Positions 32,679-41,871 are shown, numbered from the stretch's first letter. The stretch is DNA of 64,000 nt from Sphaerisporangium sp040683095 (GCF_040683095.1 NZ_JBFBCI010000021.1:55575-119574); one strand, 5' to 3'. Notes: generated by a model not told the origin, from the letters alone. Made by a program: numbers and translations.

Positions 32679-34976
32679 ATGTTCGGCAGCGTGCTGCGCG
32701 ACTTCCGGGTTCGGGCACTGCTCACGCAGGAGGAGCTGGCCGCGTTGTCCGGCATCAGCGAGCGGCAGATCCGCGAGCTCGAGTCCGGCCGCGTCGCGGC
32801 GCCCCGGGCCAGCACCGTCCGGGTACTCGCCGACACGCTGAAGCTGTCCCCGGCCGACCGGACCACCTTCCAGCTCGCCACGCAGCCCGACGCCGCCCTC
32901 TCAAGCCCCGCCCGAACAGACGCCGCCCCTTCGCCCACCGTCCAAGCTGAGGCCGCCGCTTCGCCCACCGGCCGGCCGGACGCCGGAGCCCGTCCGGCCC
33001 CCGCGCAGTTGCCCGCCGACGTCGGCGGATTCACCGGTCGTGCCGAAGCTCTGCACGCGCTCGACGCCGCCACGGCCGCGGTAGTGACCGTCTCCGGCCC
33101 CGCCGGCGTCGGCAAGACCTCGCTCGCGGTGCACTGGTCCCGCCTGGCCGCGCCACGCTTCCCCGACGGCCAGCTCTACGTGGACCTGCGCGGCTTCTCG
33201 CGGCACGCCGCGCTCGACCCGGCGGAGGTGATCCGCGGGTTCCTGGACGCCCTCGGCGTGCCGCTCGACCGCATCCCGTCCGGCTTCACGGCGCAGGTGG
33301 CCCTCTACCGCAGCCGGTCCGCCGGCCGCGCTCTGCTGGTCGTCCTGGACAACGCCCGCGACGCCCACCAGGTCCGGCCGCTGCTGCCGTCCGGCCCGGC
33401 CGCCCGCACGATCGTCACCAGCCGCCGCCGACTCACCGCCCTCATCGCGGAGACCGGCGCCGCCGCCCTGACACTCGACGTCCCCGAACTCGATGAGGCC
33501 GTCGACCTCCTCGCCCACCGCCTCCACCCCAGGACACGCCCAGAGCCCGAGGCAGCGGACGGTGACGCCGTGGCCGCCATCGCGGCCGCGTGCGGACGGC
33601 TCCCGTTGGCCTTGGCGCTGGTCGGAGCGCGGGCGCGGCTCACCGGCTTCCGGCCCACGACGATCGCCGCCGAGCTGCGCCACCCGGGCGGGCGGCTCGC
33701 GGCCCTCGAGATCGACGCGGTGTTCTCGTGGTCCTACGACGCGCTGAGCCCGAACGCCGCACGACTGTTCCGGCTGCTCGGGCTGGCGTCGGGCGCCGAC
33801 ATCGCGGTGGCGGCCGTCGCCGCGCTGGCCGGCCGGGCGCTGCCGGAGGTCCGCCGGACGCTGGCCGAACTGACCGACGCCAGCCTGGTCGTCGAGCACG
33901 CGCCCGGCCGCTACCGGATGCACGACCTGCTGCACGCCTACGCCGCCGAACGCGCCCGGGCCGAGGAGCCCGAGGCCGCGCGGCAGGGGGCCCTGACCCG
34001 GCTGCTCGACCACTACACGCACACCGCGTACCACGCCGATCTGGTGCTGAACCCGGTGCGCGCACCCATCCCGATGCCCCTCCGCGCGCCCGCGGACGGG
34101 GCCGAGCCGAAACACGTGCTCGATCTCCAGACGGCCCTGGAATGGCTGGAGACCGAGCAGGCGGTGCTGCTCACCGCGCTGCGGCAGGCCGAGGAAGAAG
34201 GCATGCACCGGCACGCGTGGCAGCTGAGCTGGGCGCTGGACACCTTCCTGAACGACCGGCGGCGCTGGCAGGACGAGGGGGCGGCGTGGGCGGTGGCGCT
34301 GCGCGCGGCGACCGCCATGACAGACCGGCCCGCGGCCGCGCACGCGCACCGCTTCCTCGGCGCGGTGAACGGACGGCTCCAGCGTTTCGACGACGCGCAC
34401 ACGCACATGCGGGAGGCGCTGGAGCTGAGCATCGCCGCCGCGGACCGGGCGGGCGAGGGGGAGAACCGCTTCGTGCTGTCCTATGTCTACTGGCTGCAGG
34501 GCGACGGCGAGCCCGCGCTCGACCAGGCCGAGCAGTCGTTGTCGATCTTCACCGAGATCGACGACCCGCTGTGGGCGGGCAAGGCCGCCCTCGCGGTGGG
34601 CTGGTACCACGCCGAGCTGGGCGCGTACGAGAAAGCGCTGCCGTTCCAGGAGCGCGCGCTGGAGCTCCAGCAACGGGCGGGTGACCGGGCCAACGAGGTG
34701 GTCACCTGGGACACGCTGGGGCTTCTCCACCAGCGGCTGGGCGACCTGGTGGCCGCGATCCACCACTACGAGGGTGGCCTCCGGGTCGTCGGCACGATGG
34801 AGAGCCCCCAGTTACGGGCCCAGATTCTCGGGCACCTCGGCGACGCGAGCGAGGCCGTCGGCGACCCGCAGACGGCCCGCGAGCGCTGGCTGGAGGCGTA
34901 CGAGATCTTCCGCGACCTCGGCCACCCCCAGGCCGCCGACCTACGCCGCAAACTCCAGTCACCCGGCTCACAGTAA
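32679..34976 (+). CDS. XRE-HTH / NB-ARC / TPR regulator (AfsR-like STAND protein)
   Basis: This 765-residue STAND ATPase regulator has an XRE-type HTH at residues 1-65 (FRVRALLTQEELAALSGISE and RQIRELESG). An Ala/Pro-rich linker leads to an NB-ARC module with FTGRAEAL, P-loop VSGPAGVGKTSLA, LLVVLDNARD, IVTSRRRL and GRLPLALALVGARA. A winged-helix-like segment has WSYDALSPNAARLFRLLGL and YRMHDLLHAYA. The C-terminal 300 residues are TPR repeats (AEQSLSIFTEIDDPLWAGKA and similar). Such proteins switch transcription of secondary metabolism or secreted functions. No obvious target gene is adjacent. Confidence 0.88.
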   Translation: MFGSVLRDFRVRALLTQEELAALSGISERQIRELESGRVAAPRASTVRVLADTLKLSPADRTTFQLATQPDAALSSPARTDAAPSPTVQAEAAASPTGRPDAGARPAPAQLPADVGGFTGRAEALHALDAATAAVVTVSGPAGVGKTSLAVHWSRLAAPRFPDGQLYVDLRGFSRHAALDPAEVIRGFLDALGVPLDRIPSGFTAQVALYRSRSAGRALLVVLDNARDAHQVRPLLPSGPAARTIVTSRRRLTALIAETGAAALTLDVPELDEAVDLLAHRLHPRTRPEPEAADGDAVAAIAAACGRLPLALALVGARARLTGFRPTTIAAELRHPGGRLAALEIDAVFSWSYDALSPNAARLFRLLGLASGADIAVAAVAALAGRALPEVRRTLAELTDASLVVEHAPGRYRMHDLLHAYAAERARAEEPEAARQGALTRLLDHYTHTAYHADLVLNPVRAPIPMPLRAPADGAEPKHVLDLQTALEWLETEQAVLLTALRQAEEEGMHRHAWQLSWALDTFLNDRRRWQDEGAAWAVALRAATAMTDRPAAAHAHRFLGAVNGRLQRFDDAHTHMREALELSIAAADRAGEGENRFVLSYVYWLQGDGEPALDQAEQSLSIFTEIDDPLWAGKAALAVGWYHAELGAYEKALPFQERALELQQRAGDRANEVVTWDTLGLLHQRLGDLVAAIHHYEGGLRVVGTMESPQLRAQILGHLGDASEAVGDPQTARERWLEAYEIFRDLGHPQAADLRRKLQSPGSQ

Positions 34977-35089
34977 CCCGCCCGGCCGGCCTGCCGGCAC
35001 ACGCGAAAGCACGGCGACCTGGCCCATCCACCGCCCGGCAAGGCAGCCAACTCGACGCAGCTGCGCGCCGCCGTCCGCGCAGACGGCCA

Positions 35090-36589
35090 TCACCCAAGCC
35101 CTGAAGTGAACCTGTGCAGGGCACCCGCGAGGGTCGTATCGAGAACTTCCACCACGCTCTCCCAACGAGCACCTGGGGCGTCCGTGTAGGTCCAGGTGAC
35201 CGACTCGGTCGGAGTCGAGATGACCAATGGCTCGATGTCCTGACGACCTTCTTCCTCTCCCTCGCTGCCCACAACTTCCGCGTATACGGTCATCGCCAGG
35301 ACTCCGGTCTCCCCCCGGCCCACCTTCTGCAGGAACACGAGGTACCTCAGCTCCTGGCCTAGGGCGGAGATCCGAAGCCGTGTCCACCACACGCCGTCCT
35401 GAAGGTTGACGAAGAAGTCGACACTCCGCGCCGTTCTGATCACTTGACGTCGCCAGAAACGTGCCCGCTGGTCCGGGGGTGCCGCGTCCTGAACCGAAGC
35501 GTGTGCCTGGGAATCGATCCCGCTCTTCAGCACGACACTGAACTTCTGGGCCATGTCGTTCAACCATGCCCTGATCTGTTCATGGACGCTGTCTGCCAGC
35601 AGGGACACCCTTTCCGCACGCTCAGACGCGCCGCTCTCCCCTTGCAGCCTGCGCAAGCGATCAACGCCGGCTTCGAGGACGGCCAGAGCACCGCCGGAGA
35701 GTTCCGCGACGCCGGCTTCCACTGGCCGTTCAAGCTCACTGCGAAGAGCGACGATCTCCAACTCCGCGAAAAAGCGTACGAGGGGGCGGAGATCTCCCTC
35801 GTTGGCCCTGTCCAGGGATTGCAGGTACCGGTCTCGCTCCCGCCGGTCCACGACCAGAGGTGCCAGATCACTCTTGAGGAGTCCGAGCAGGGTGAGGCAG
35901 CGTGCGACACGCCCGTTGCCGTCCTCGAACGGGTGAATACGGACGAAGCGATGGTGAAGCCACGCCGCACGGACGATCGGGTCGCAGTTCTCGATCTCGT
36001 GATAAAGCTTGACGAGCTCACCCATCTGCGAAGCCACCTGCTCAGGGGGGGTGTACTCCAGCACCGAACCGTCGGGGCGAGTGACGTGGTTCTTCTGGGT
36101 CTTCCACTCCCCATGATGCAAGGTGGCTTGGAAGGCCCGTCCGTCCGGGCCAGTGGCGAGATAGGTGGACTGCTGTCGCGTCAGTGCGACGTGGAGTTCT
36201 TTGACGAGCGAGATGGATACGTCTCGTCCGTCACGAGCGGCTTGCGTGAGGAACTGCAGCGCGTCGTACTGCGACCGGATGATCTCAAGCACCTCCTCGG
36301 AGACCGTACCGTCGCTTGCGCGTGCCACCGCGTCAGCCGTGATGCCCTCTGCGACAAGGGCTTCGGTAACGCCCCAGTCCACGTCGTAGAGGCGCTCGAT
36401 GATGCCGGTCTCGATGGCATGCCTGCGCAGTGAACGCCGACGAGCCTCCTGGAAGGCCGCGTCGTTCGACGACACGACCGCCTTCCACGCACGCTGAAGA
36501 GATCGCACCGACTCAAGGACCGACTCGAGGTCACCATTGAGATGAGGAAGCGGCTCCACGTCGACCCAGCGAAGATCCGGCATGGTCAT
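35090..36589 (-). CDS. Fic family protein (putative AMPylase)
   Basis: The 499-residue protein has an intact Fic motif HPFEDGNGRVAR at residues 219-230, predicting nucleotide transfer (usually AMP) to a hydroxyl side chain. The N-terminal helix contains TGIIER at 61-66, the position of the inhibitory (S/T)xxxE(G/N) motif of class II Fic proteins, here ending in Arg instead of Gly/Asn. Residues 270-499 hold a HTH-like helical region and an alpha/beta tail not typical of short Fic toxins. No antitoxin gene is adjacent, consistent with self-inhibition. ATG 36589 or 36583 may be the start. Confidence 0.88.
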   Translation of the reverse strand: MTMPDLRWVDVEPLPHLNGDLESVLESVRSLQRAWKAVVSSNDAAFQEARRRSLRRHAIETGIIERLYDVDWGVTEALVAEGITADAVARASDGTVSEEVLEIIRSQYDALQFLTQAARDGRDVSISLVKELHVALTRQQSTYLATGPDGRAFQATLHHGEWKTQKNHVTRPDGSVLEYTPPEQVASQMGELVKLYHEIENCDPIVRAAWLHHRFVRIHPFEDGNGRVARCLTLLGLLKSDLAPLVVDRRERDRYLQSLDRANEGDLRPLVRFFAELEIVALRSELERPVEAGVAELSGGALAVLEAGVDRLRRLQGESGASERAERVSLLADSVHEQIRAWLNDMAQKFSVVLKSGIDSQAHASVQDAAPPDQRARFWRRQVIRTARSVDFFVNLQDGVWWTRLRISALGQELRYLVFLQKVGRGETGVLAMTVYAEVVGSEGEEEGRQDIEPLVISTPTESVTWTYTDAPGARWESVVEVLDTTLAGALHRFTSGLG

Positions 36590-36678
36590 GCACAACAGCG
36601 TAACGCGCTGTCGTCGGCCCTGGTCATGCCTGGCGCACCGGCTCCGAGCGTCGCGCACGCGCCCGGCAGGGCGAGGTC

Positions 36679-37014
36679 CTAAGGGATCAGGGCGGACACC
36701 TTCTTCGGGACGACCATGCGCCAGGACTCGACGACCAGTTCGCGCATCTCGGCCTCGTCGATGGCCGACAGGCGGACCCGCACCCAGTTGAAGCGCTCGC
36801 TCGACGGCCGAGGCATGACGAACTTGTCCGGCTCGAGGGCGACCAGGGCGGCTCGCTCCTCTTTCGGATACCCGAAGCCCATCAGCGTCTCGTCCGGGGA
36901 GATGTTCACATAGACGATCTTGCCCACCCGGAACTTCACGTAGTCGTGGATGAGGTGCTCCGTGGTGCGCGGAAGCGCGAGCGCGACCCCGCGGATCTGA
37001 TCGACGATGATCAT
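36679..37014 (-). CDS. MmcQ/YjbR family protein
   Basis: This 111-residue protein has the compact YjbR fold: VALALPRTTEHLIHDYVKFR, VGKIVYVNISPDETLMGFGY, PRPSSERFNWVRVRLSAID and ELVVESWRMVVPKK. Members are annotated as DNA-binding by structural similarity, but a specific role is not established. Its ATG overlaps the preceding short frame by four bases (ATGA). Confidence 0.85.
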   Translation of the reverse strand: MIIVDQIRGVALALPRTTEHLIHDYVKFRVGKIVYVNISPDETLMGFGYPKEERAALVALEPDKFVMPRPSSERFNWVRVRLSAIDEAEMRELVVESWRMVVPKKVSALIP

Positions 37015-37142
37015 AAAGCGGCGCCCTTCATCTGGACCACGACCTCGAGCTCGTCCACGAGCACGACCGTGCGCCCGAGCGCGGTGAACGGCGCGGGCGG
37101 CGCCGCTGGCGCTGTTGCGAGAGAGACGTCGGAGGTTGTCAC
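37011..37142 (-). pseudogene. Short N-terminal remnant, possibly of a glyoxalase-family gene
   Basis: From GTG 37142 the frame reads TTSDVSLATAPAAPPAPFTA, then LGRTVVLVDELEVV and stops at 37011, overlapping the YjbR start. FxxLGRTVVLVD is how many actinobacterial VOC/glyoxalase proteins begin, but here only 43 residues remain. It may be a truncated gene fused to the YjbR transcript, or a leader peptide. Low confidence. Confidence 0.3.
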
Positions 37143-37260
37143 AGGGCGTACGTTAACCGCCCCCACCGACAATTCCGCCCCGCCCGAGCCGGGCATCCAC
37201 CGACGGCCCAGGGTCGGTCAGCCACAGACAACAGAACTTCCTCAATCTTCCCTATCACGC

Positions 37261-37272
37261 ACCCATATGGGT
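37261..37272. promoter_or_regulatory. Perfect 12-base palindrome ACCCATATGGGT
   Basis: The palindrome lies 40 bases before the HTH gene at 37312 and upstream of its GGGAAGG ribosome-binding site. As the first gene downstream encodes a HTH protein, this is a plausible autoregulatory operator. The ATG inside it is in frame with the gene but lacks a ribosome-binding site. Confidence 0.5.
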
Positions 37273-37311
37273 AGTATGCGGAAATATAAGGAACTCCAGG
37301 GAAGGCAGTCC

Positions 37312-37743
37312 GTGTCTCAACCGCCGTACTCCGTCCAGCAGGTGGCCGACCTGCTGGGCCTTCACGTCAAGACCGTGCGCGCGTACGTCCGCGACGGGCG
37401 ACTGAAGGCGGTCCGCATCGGCAAGCAGTACAGGATTCCCCGCGAAGAGCTGGACGCCTTCGCCGGTCGTCCCGTGGCCCCGCCCGCCGCCGAGACGGCC
37501 GGGCGCCACCGCCGGGCCGAGGCGTCGTGCGTCGTGCGCGTCGATGCGATCAGCCGCGAGGCGATGGACCGTCTGAGCACCCTCCTGATGGCCTCGACCA
37601 TCGGCCGCGGCCCGGACGAGGAGCGCCTGCGCGTCGAGACGATCTACGACGAAGAGCGGGCGGAGCTGAAGATCATCCTGATCGGGAGTCCCGACGACAC
37701 CGCCGAGCTGCTCAGGCTCGTCGGCGTGATGGTGAAGGAGTAG
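37312..37743 (+). CDS. Excisionase/MerR-type HTH protein with C-terminal sensor-like domain
   Basis: This 143-residue protein starts at GTG 37312, six bases after GGGAAGG. Residues 3-60 form an excisionase-family HTH: YSVQQVADLLGLHVKTVRAY, VRDGRLKAVRIGKQYRIPRE. Residues 75-143 (VVRVDAISREAMDRLSTLLM ... ELLRLVGVMVKE) form a small alpha/beta domain found in one-component actinobacterial regulators. Despite the name it has no phage context. It is the first gene of a three-gene operon with the hydrolase and DUF4180 genes, five bases apart and then overlapping. Confidence 0.82.
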   Translation: MSQPPYSVQQVADLLGLHVKTVRAYVRDGRLKAVRIGKQYRIPREELDAFAGRPVAPPAAETAGRHRRAEASCVVRVDAISREAMDRLSTLLMASTIGRGPDEERLRVETIYDEERAELKIILIGSPDDTAELLRLVGVMVKE

Positions 37744-37748
37744 AACCA

Positions 37749-38621
37749 GTGATCTACAAGTCTGAAGTGGGCGCGCGGGCCGTCGAGGAGCGGTACCGGG
37801 CGTACCTCGAGCGGTGGCCGGTGCCCATCGAGCAGGTGCGGCTCCCCACGAGTCAGGGCGAGACCTTCGTCGTCGCCTGCGGGCCGCCCGACGCGCCTCC
37901 CCTGCTGCTCTTTCACGGTTCGGCGGCCAACACGGCGGTGTGGATCGGCGAGGCGGCCGACTGGTCGCGAAACTTCCGCGTCTATGCCGTGGACATGATC
38001 GGCGAACCGGGGCTGAGCGCGCCCGCCCGGCCGCCCATGACCTCCGACGCCTACGCGCGGTGGCTCGACGACGTGCTGGACGGGCTCGGCGTCGAGCTCG
38101 CGTCCATCGTAGGGGTGTCGCTCGGCGGGTGGCTCGGCGTCGACTACGCGTCCCGCCGGCCCGAGCGGGTGGAGCGCCTGGCGCTGCTGTGCCCAGGCGG
38201 CATCGGCAAGCTCAAGTCCGGCGTGCTGATCGCGGCGCTGTCGCTGTCGCTGCTCGGCGGCGCCTGGGGACGGAGCAAGGCGATGCACATGATCCTCGGC
38301 ACGAAGCCCGAGCCGGCGGCGCGGCAGTCGCCCCAGACGCGGGCGTTCGTGGAGTTCATCCTGCTGATCAATAAGTACTTCCTGCCCAGGCGCCACCTGC
38401 CCGTATTCGGCGATGACGCGCTGCGGCGGCTCACCATGCCCGTACTGGCCGTCGTCGGCGACCGGGACGCCATCCTGGACTCCCACCAGACCCGCCGGCG
38501 GCTGGAACGACTCGCGCCGCACGCCACCGTGCGCATGCTGCCCGACGCCGGCCACTACCTGCAGGGCCAGACACCCCAGATCCTGGAGTTCCTGCGCACC
38601 CCGGAGGGCAGCCGTGCCTGA
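37749..38621 (+). CDS. Alpha/beta-fold hydrolase
   Basis: This 290-residue hydrolase has the oxyanion region LLLFHGSAANTAVW, the nucleophile elbow GVSLGG, the acidic residue in VVGDRDAILD and the catalytic His in DAGHYLQGQ. There is no signal peptide. GTG 37749 is five bases after the HTH gene, and the 3' end overlaps the DUF4180 gene by eight bases. This translational coupling means the three act together. Substrate unknown. Confidence 0.88.
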   Translation: MIYKSEVGARAVEERYRAYLERWPVPIEQVRLPTSQGETFVVACGPPDAPPLLLFHGSAANTAVWIGEAADWSRNFRVYAVDMIGEPGLSAPARPPMTSDAYARWLDDVLDGLGVELASIVGVSLGGWLGVDYASRRPERVERLALLCPGGIGKLKSGVLIAALSLSLLGGAWGRSKAMHMILGTKPEPAARQSPQTRAFVEFILLINKYFLPRRHLPVFGDDALRRLTMPVLAVVGDRDAILDSHQTRRRLERLAPHATVRMLPDAGHYLQGQTPQILEFLRTPEGSRA

Positions 38622-38982
38622 CGACCTGGTGAACATGCACGGCGTACCCGTACTGGTATGCACCGCCGACGGACAAACGTTGCGGAACGAGCAGGACGCC
38701 CTGGACGTCATCGGGGACGCGTTCGGACATCAGGCGCGCTGGGTGGCCGTACCCGCCGCGCGCCTCGACGACGCGTTCTTCCGCCTGAACACGCGCGTGG
38801 CGGGCGACATCATGCAGAAGTTCGTCAACTACGGAATCGGCATGGCCGTGGTCGGCGACATCTCCCCCCACACCACGACCAGCCCCGCCCTGCGGTCCCT
38901 GGTCCTGGAAAGCAACCGCGGCCGCCACATCTGGTTCGTCAAAGACATCGACGACCTCCACAACCGCCTGAAAGAGCCCTGA
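38614..38982 (+). CDS. DUF4180 family protein
   Basis: The 122-residue product reads MHGVPVLVCTADGQTLRNEQ, DALDVIGDAFGHQARWVAVP, RLDDAFFRLNTRVAGDIMQK and ESNRGRHIWFVKDIDDLH, the full DUF4180 pattern. Members often accompany TetR or HTH regulators; their biochemical role is not known. GTG 38614 lies seven bases after GGAGGG and within the end of the hydrolase gene. Confidence 0.85.
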   Translation: MPDDLVNMHGVPVLVCTADGQTLRNEQDALDVIGDAFGHQARWVAVPAARLDDAFFRLNTRVAGDIMQKFVNYGIGMAVVGDISPHTTTSPALRSLVLESNRGRHIWFVKDIDDLHNRLKEP

Positions 38983-39526
38983 CCCCGAACAACGGCCCGC
39001 CTCGAATGTCTCCGGACGGTCATCTCCGTCAATGTGGGCCGCTCGTGAAGCAGGGTCGGTCGTCCTTCCGGGTTGGGAGGTCACCGGCGGGGAGGGCGAA
39101 GATGACGGCCCTGCCGGGGGCGCCGGTGGCCGAGGTCGTCGCGGAACGGACATGACAGCGACCGCCGGAGAGCCGGTGGGCCGGCAACAGGCCGCGCCCG
39201 TTCTCCGCGAGCAGCGGCATGCCGATCTCCCGGACCGAGCGAGTGCGGGAGTTCCAGGATCATCTCAACACCGAACTCGCCACCTAGCGGGCGACCGCGA
39301 CCGCGACCGGGCATCCTCGCTCTTGGTCAAGGGAGTTCATTGCGCTGCTCGGCGTGTGGTGGCGCTGGCTTCGCCGTTCATCACCCCGCGGACCGGCGCC
39401 CCGGTGAAAGCGCGCGCACCCAGCCGGAAGGACCGGCAGGTCTCACCGCTTACCCCGATGGCCGCAGCGCGGCGGTGTCCGCCTTTGAGGGGCCGGGCGA
39501 CCGCAGCGTCCGCCAGGTAGGGATCG
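38983..39526. other. 544-base intergenic region, no intact gene
   Basis: Both strands are open in places but contain no recognisable protein. Plus-strand pieces such as MTALPGAPVAEVVAERT and ERVREFQDHLNTELAT end in stops and may be gene remnants. A GCGACCGCGACCGCGACCGG triplet-like repeat lies at about 39291-39310. It is a plausible recombination boundary of the accessory island. Confidence 0.4.
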
Positions 39527-40165
39527 TCAGATCTTGAGGGACGCGCCTTTCATCCATTCTCCCAGGTGGTGGCGGTCGACCAGCAGCACGTGGCCCTCGG
39601 CCTCCCGGCCGGCCGGGGTGGTGAAGACGCTGGAGGTGACGAGGACCGCGCGGTGGCCGCCGTAGGTGCTGCCGTTGACGGCGCCGATGAGGTTGCGGAC
39701 GCGGTCGGCGCCGACGCGCGCGGCCTGGCGCTTGCACTGCACGGCTATCCAGCGGCCGTCCGCCGCACGCGCCACGACGTCGACGCCGCCGTCATGGCTG
39801 CGGCCGACCCGGCGCACGTCGCGGAACCCGTCGCGGCGCAGCAGGTCGGCGACCAGGTCCTCGAAGTCGGTCCCGCTCATCGCGTCGACGAGCTCCCAGC
39901 GGGCGCGGTCCCGGATTCGCTCCTCCAAGATCGCGGCCTTGCGCTTCCTGGCCTCTCTGACGACACCCCAGGCGGCGATCATCAGGCCCAGCACCGCGAG
40001 AGCGAGCAGGGCGACGACGTGGTAGGCGACGATCAGGCGTACTGCGGCGACCAGCAACCAGAGCACGGCGGCCACTCCCGCCAGGACACCCACGGTCTTC
40101 GCGGTGCCGATCGCCACGCGCCGGACGGGCGAGTGGGCAGAGGACGGGACATCGGGGGTGTTCAT
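39527..40165 (-). CDS. Membrane-anchored Mrr-like restriction endonuclease, copy 1
   Basis: This 212-residue protein has two N-terminal TM helices (VGVLAGVAAVLWLLVAAVRL and VVALLALAVLGLMIAAWGVV) and a short basic linker. A Mrr_cat PD-(D/E)xK nuclease domain follows: GTDFEDLVADLLRRDGF, then GGVDVVARAADGRWIAVQCK with catalytic Asp and QxK, then ALVTSSVFTTPAGREAE. ATG 40165 is used. The nuclease fold suggests cleavage of modified or foreign DNA at the membrane. A divergently oriented paralogue lies at 42123. Not in an R-M operon. Confidence 0.85.
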   Translation of the reverse strand: MNTPDVPSSAHSPVRRVAIGTAKTVGVLAGVAAVLWLLVAAVRLIVAYHVVALLALAVLGLMIAAWGVVREARKRKAAILEERIRDRARWELVDAMSGTDFEDLVADLLRRDGFRDVRRVGRSHDGGVDVVARAADGRWIAVQCKRQAARVGADRVRNLIGAVNGSTYGGHRAVLVTSSVFTTPAGREAEGHVLLVDRHHLGEWMKGASLKI

Positions 40166-40804
40166 GCCAGAACTCCGGTTCGTCGCTGAATGGGAGAACC
40201 GCCACTGGGATGGCGGGATGGCACGGCAGATGACGCCCTGGACGCTCTGATCGGGAAGGAGGCGACCGGCCCGGCGCCGCTGCGAGGACCTTACATAAGG
40301 CTGAATGCTAGACGGCCGAACCGACAATTTCCGGTGAGAATCCGGAAAGAGGACGGCACTGGCGACGAACGGCGAATCCGGACGTTCATCATTCGCCCGG
40401 TCGGCTGGGACGAAACAGGGACGCGGAGGACCGGACGACCTCGCCACACCCTTCCGAAGCCTCTCATCAGCGTTGAACAGCGCCTCTGAACTGCTCATAT
40501 GCCTGTCACATGGCGCCCTCGCCAGCCGCGGTATGTGAATCCTGAGGATATTGAGACCGGCGTTTCCGTTCTTACCGTGGCGACGGCTCGGCGGAGGCCC
40601 GTCGATTTCTCTGAATGTTCACGCGCCGAATACGGGAATACGGACACGACATCTGGACCAGGATCCGGATCGTGATCTGGACGCGGCACCGAGGACCGCA
40701 TCGTCTTGAATCAGGAACACCTTTCATATACCTCGGGCGGCCGGATATTCTCGGCGCGGGGTGTGACGGGCCGGGTATACCGGAGCGACCAGAGAGGGCA
40801 TCCG
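40166..40804. other. 639-base intergenic region
   Basis: No convincing gene. A 99-codon plus-strand frame at 40190-40489 is Arg/Pro-rich and unlike any family I know. GC is somewhat lower than in the surroundings, and the region separates the divergent nuclease gene from a small cysteine protein, so it should contain two promoters. I cannot place them. Confidence 0.4.
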
Positions 40805-41002
40805 ATGAACGAGTTGATCGCCACTGGCGCCGGTGACGCCTATCACGCCCGCGAGGACTGCTGGGGGCTACTCGCGGGACGGTCCGGCGGGGAGGCGCAG
40901 GGCTACGACCTGCACGAGATCCTTCGGTTCGGCTCCGCCGAGCAAGCCGAAGCGGCGGGCTACCGCCCCTGTGGCGTCTGCGTCGGCGGCTCAGGTCGGT
41001 GA
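40805..41002 (+). CDS. Small cysteine-containing protein (65 residues)
   Basis: From ATG 40805 the product reads NELIATGAGDAYHAREDCWG, then LLAGRSGGEAQGYDLHEILR and ends with AAGYRPCGVCVGGSGR. The pattern H-x4-C...GYRPCxxC resembles the Ada-type zinc-binding module (C-x3/4-C spacing with final CGVC), suggesting metal binding. It is immediately followed by the maleylpyruvate-isomerase-like gene on the same strand. Function unknown. Confidence 0.6.
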   Translation: MNELIATGAGDAYHAREDCWGLLAGRSGGEAQGYDLHEILRFGSAEQAEAAGYRPCGVCVGGSGR

Positions 41003-41052
41003 TCGACGGAAATTCGGTGCAGGTTGTCGGTGGTGGCTGGTTCGATGGAAGG

Positions 41053-41826
41053 ATGGATTTCTCTCGCCTTCTTGGCTGTTTTGAGGACGACTTCGCGCTG
41101 CTGAGGGACGCCGTGGCGGCGGCCGATCCGTCCGCCCGGGTGCCGTCCTGTCCCGATTGGAGCGCCGCCGACCTCGCCGATCACGTCGCCAAGGTCTACC
41201 TGCACAAGGCCGAGTCCATCCGGCTCGGAGCCTTCCCCGAGGAATGGCCCCCGGGGGTCCTCGACGACGACCCCGTGACGTCCTTGGCCAAGACCCATGC
41301 CGTGCTGATCGGCCAGTTCTCGGCGCACTCCCCCGAGGATCGCGCGGCCACGTGGCACGAGCCCGACCAGACGGTGGGCTTCTGGATCCGCCGCATGGCC
41401 CAGGAGACGGTGATCCACCGCGTCGACGCCGAGCTGACGGCCGGGCGGCCGGTCTCCCCGATCCCGGACGATCTCGCCCTCGACGGCATCGACGAGGTCC
41501 TCAAGCTCTTCCTCGGCTACGGGAGCACCCGCTGGCTCGACGATTTCGGCACCCTGCTGGACGAGCCCGACGAGCGACCCCTCTCGGTCTCCACGAGCCA
41601 CCACGCCTGGACGTTGAGGGCTATCCCCGGCGAGGGCGTGCTTCCCGGCCGCGTCCACGTCGAGGACGCGAAGACCGGGTTCGAAGGGGACGCGCTGGTC
41701 AGTGGCGACGCCGGGCCGCTGCTGCTCTGGCTGTGGAACCGCGGCGACGACGCCTTTGTCCGCCTTTCCGGCGACCCCGCCCTGCTGAAGCAGTTCCACG
41801 CCCTGCGCACCGCCGCCACACAGTAA
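41053..41826 (+). CDS. Maleylpyruvate isomerase/DinB-like family protein (TIGR03083)
   Basis: The 257-residue protein starts MDFSRLLGCFEDDFALLRDA and has VPSCPDWSAADLADHVAKVY with the metal-binding His. It then has RRMAQETVIHRVDAELTAG with the second ligand set, and a C-terminal SCP2-like domain (VEDAKTGFEGDALVSGDAG). TIGR03083 proteins are putative mycothiol-dependent transferases. A GTG at 40999 would overlap the previous gene, but the conserved start is ATG 41053. A second family member is at 45788. Confidence 0.85.
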   Translation: MDFSRLLGCFEDDFALLRDAVAAADPSARVPSCPDWSAADLADHVAKVYLHKAESIRLGAFPEEWPPGVLDDDPVTSLAKTHAVLIGQFSAHSPEDRAATWHEPDQTVGFWIRRMAQETVIHRVDAELTAGRPVSPIPDDLALDGIDEVLKLFLGYGSTRWLDDFGTLLDEPDERPLSVSTSHHAWTLRAIPGEGVLPGRVHVEDAKTGFEGDALVSGDAGPLLLWLWNRGDDAFVRLSGDPALLKQFHALRTAATQ

Positions 41827-41847
41827 CGCTCCGGACGGCCGGGCCCC

Positions 41848-41871
41848 GCCGGGCCGGCCTCCCGGCCCGGC
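41848..41871 (+). terminator. Hairpin downstream of the TIGR03083 gene
   Basis: GCCGGGCC and GGCCCGGC form a perfect 8-base stem with an 8-base loop, 20 bases after the stop codon. There is no clear T-tract, as is common in high-GC actinomycetes. Confidence 0.45.

Noticed and set aside
37312..37743. Phage or integrative element suggested by the excisionase-type HTH
   Set aside because: No integrase, att site or phage genes lie nearby; such HTH domains are common in ordinary regulators.
40190..40489. 99-codon plus-strand frame between the Mrr gene and the small Cys protein
   Set aside because: Arg/Pro-rich with no ribosome-binding site or family resemblance, and it overlaps the likely promoter region.
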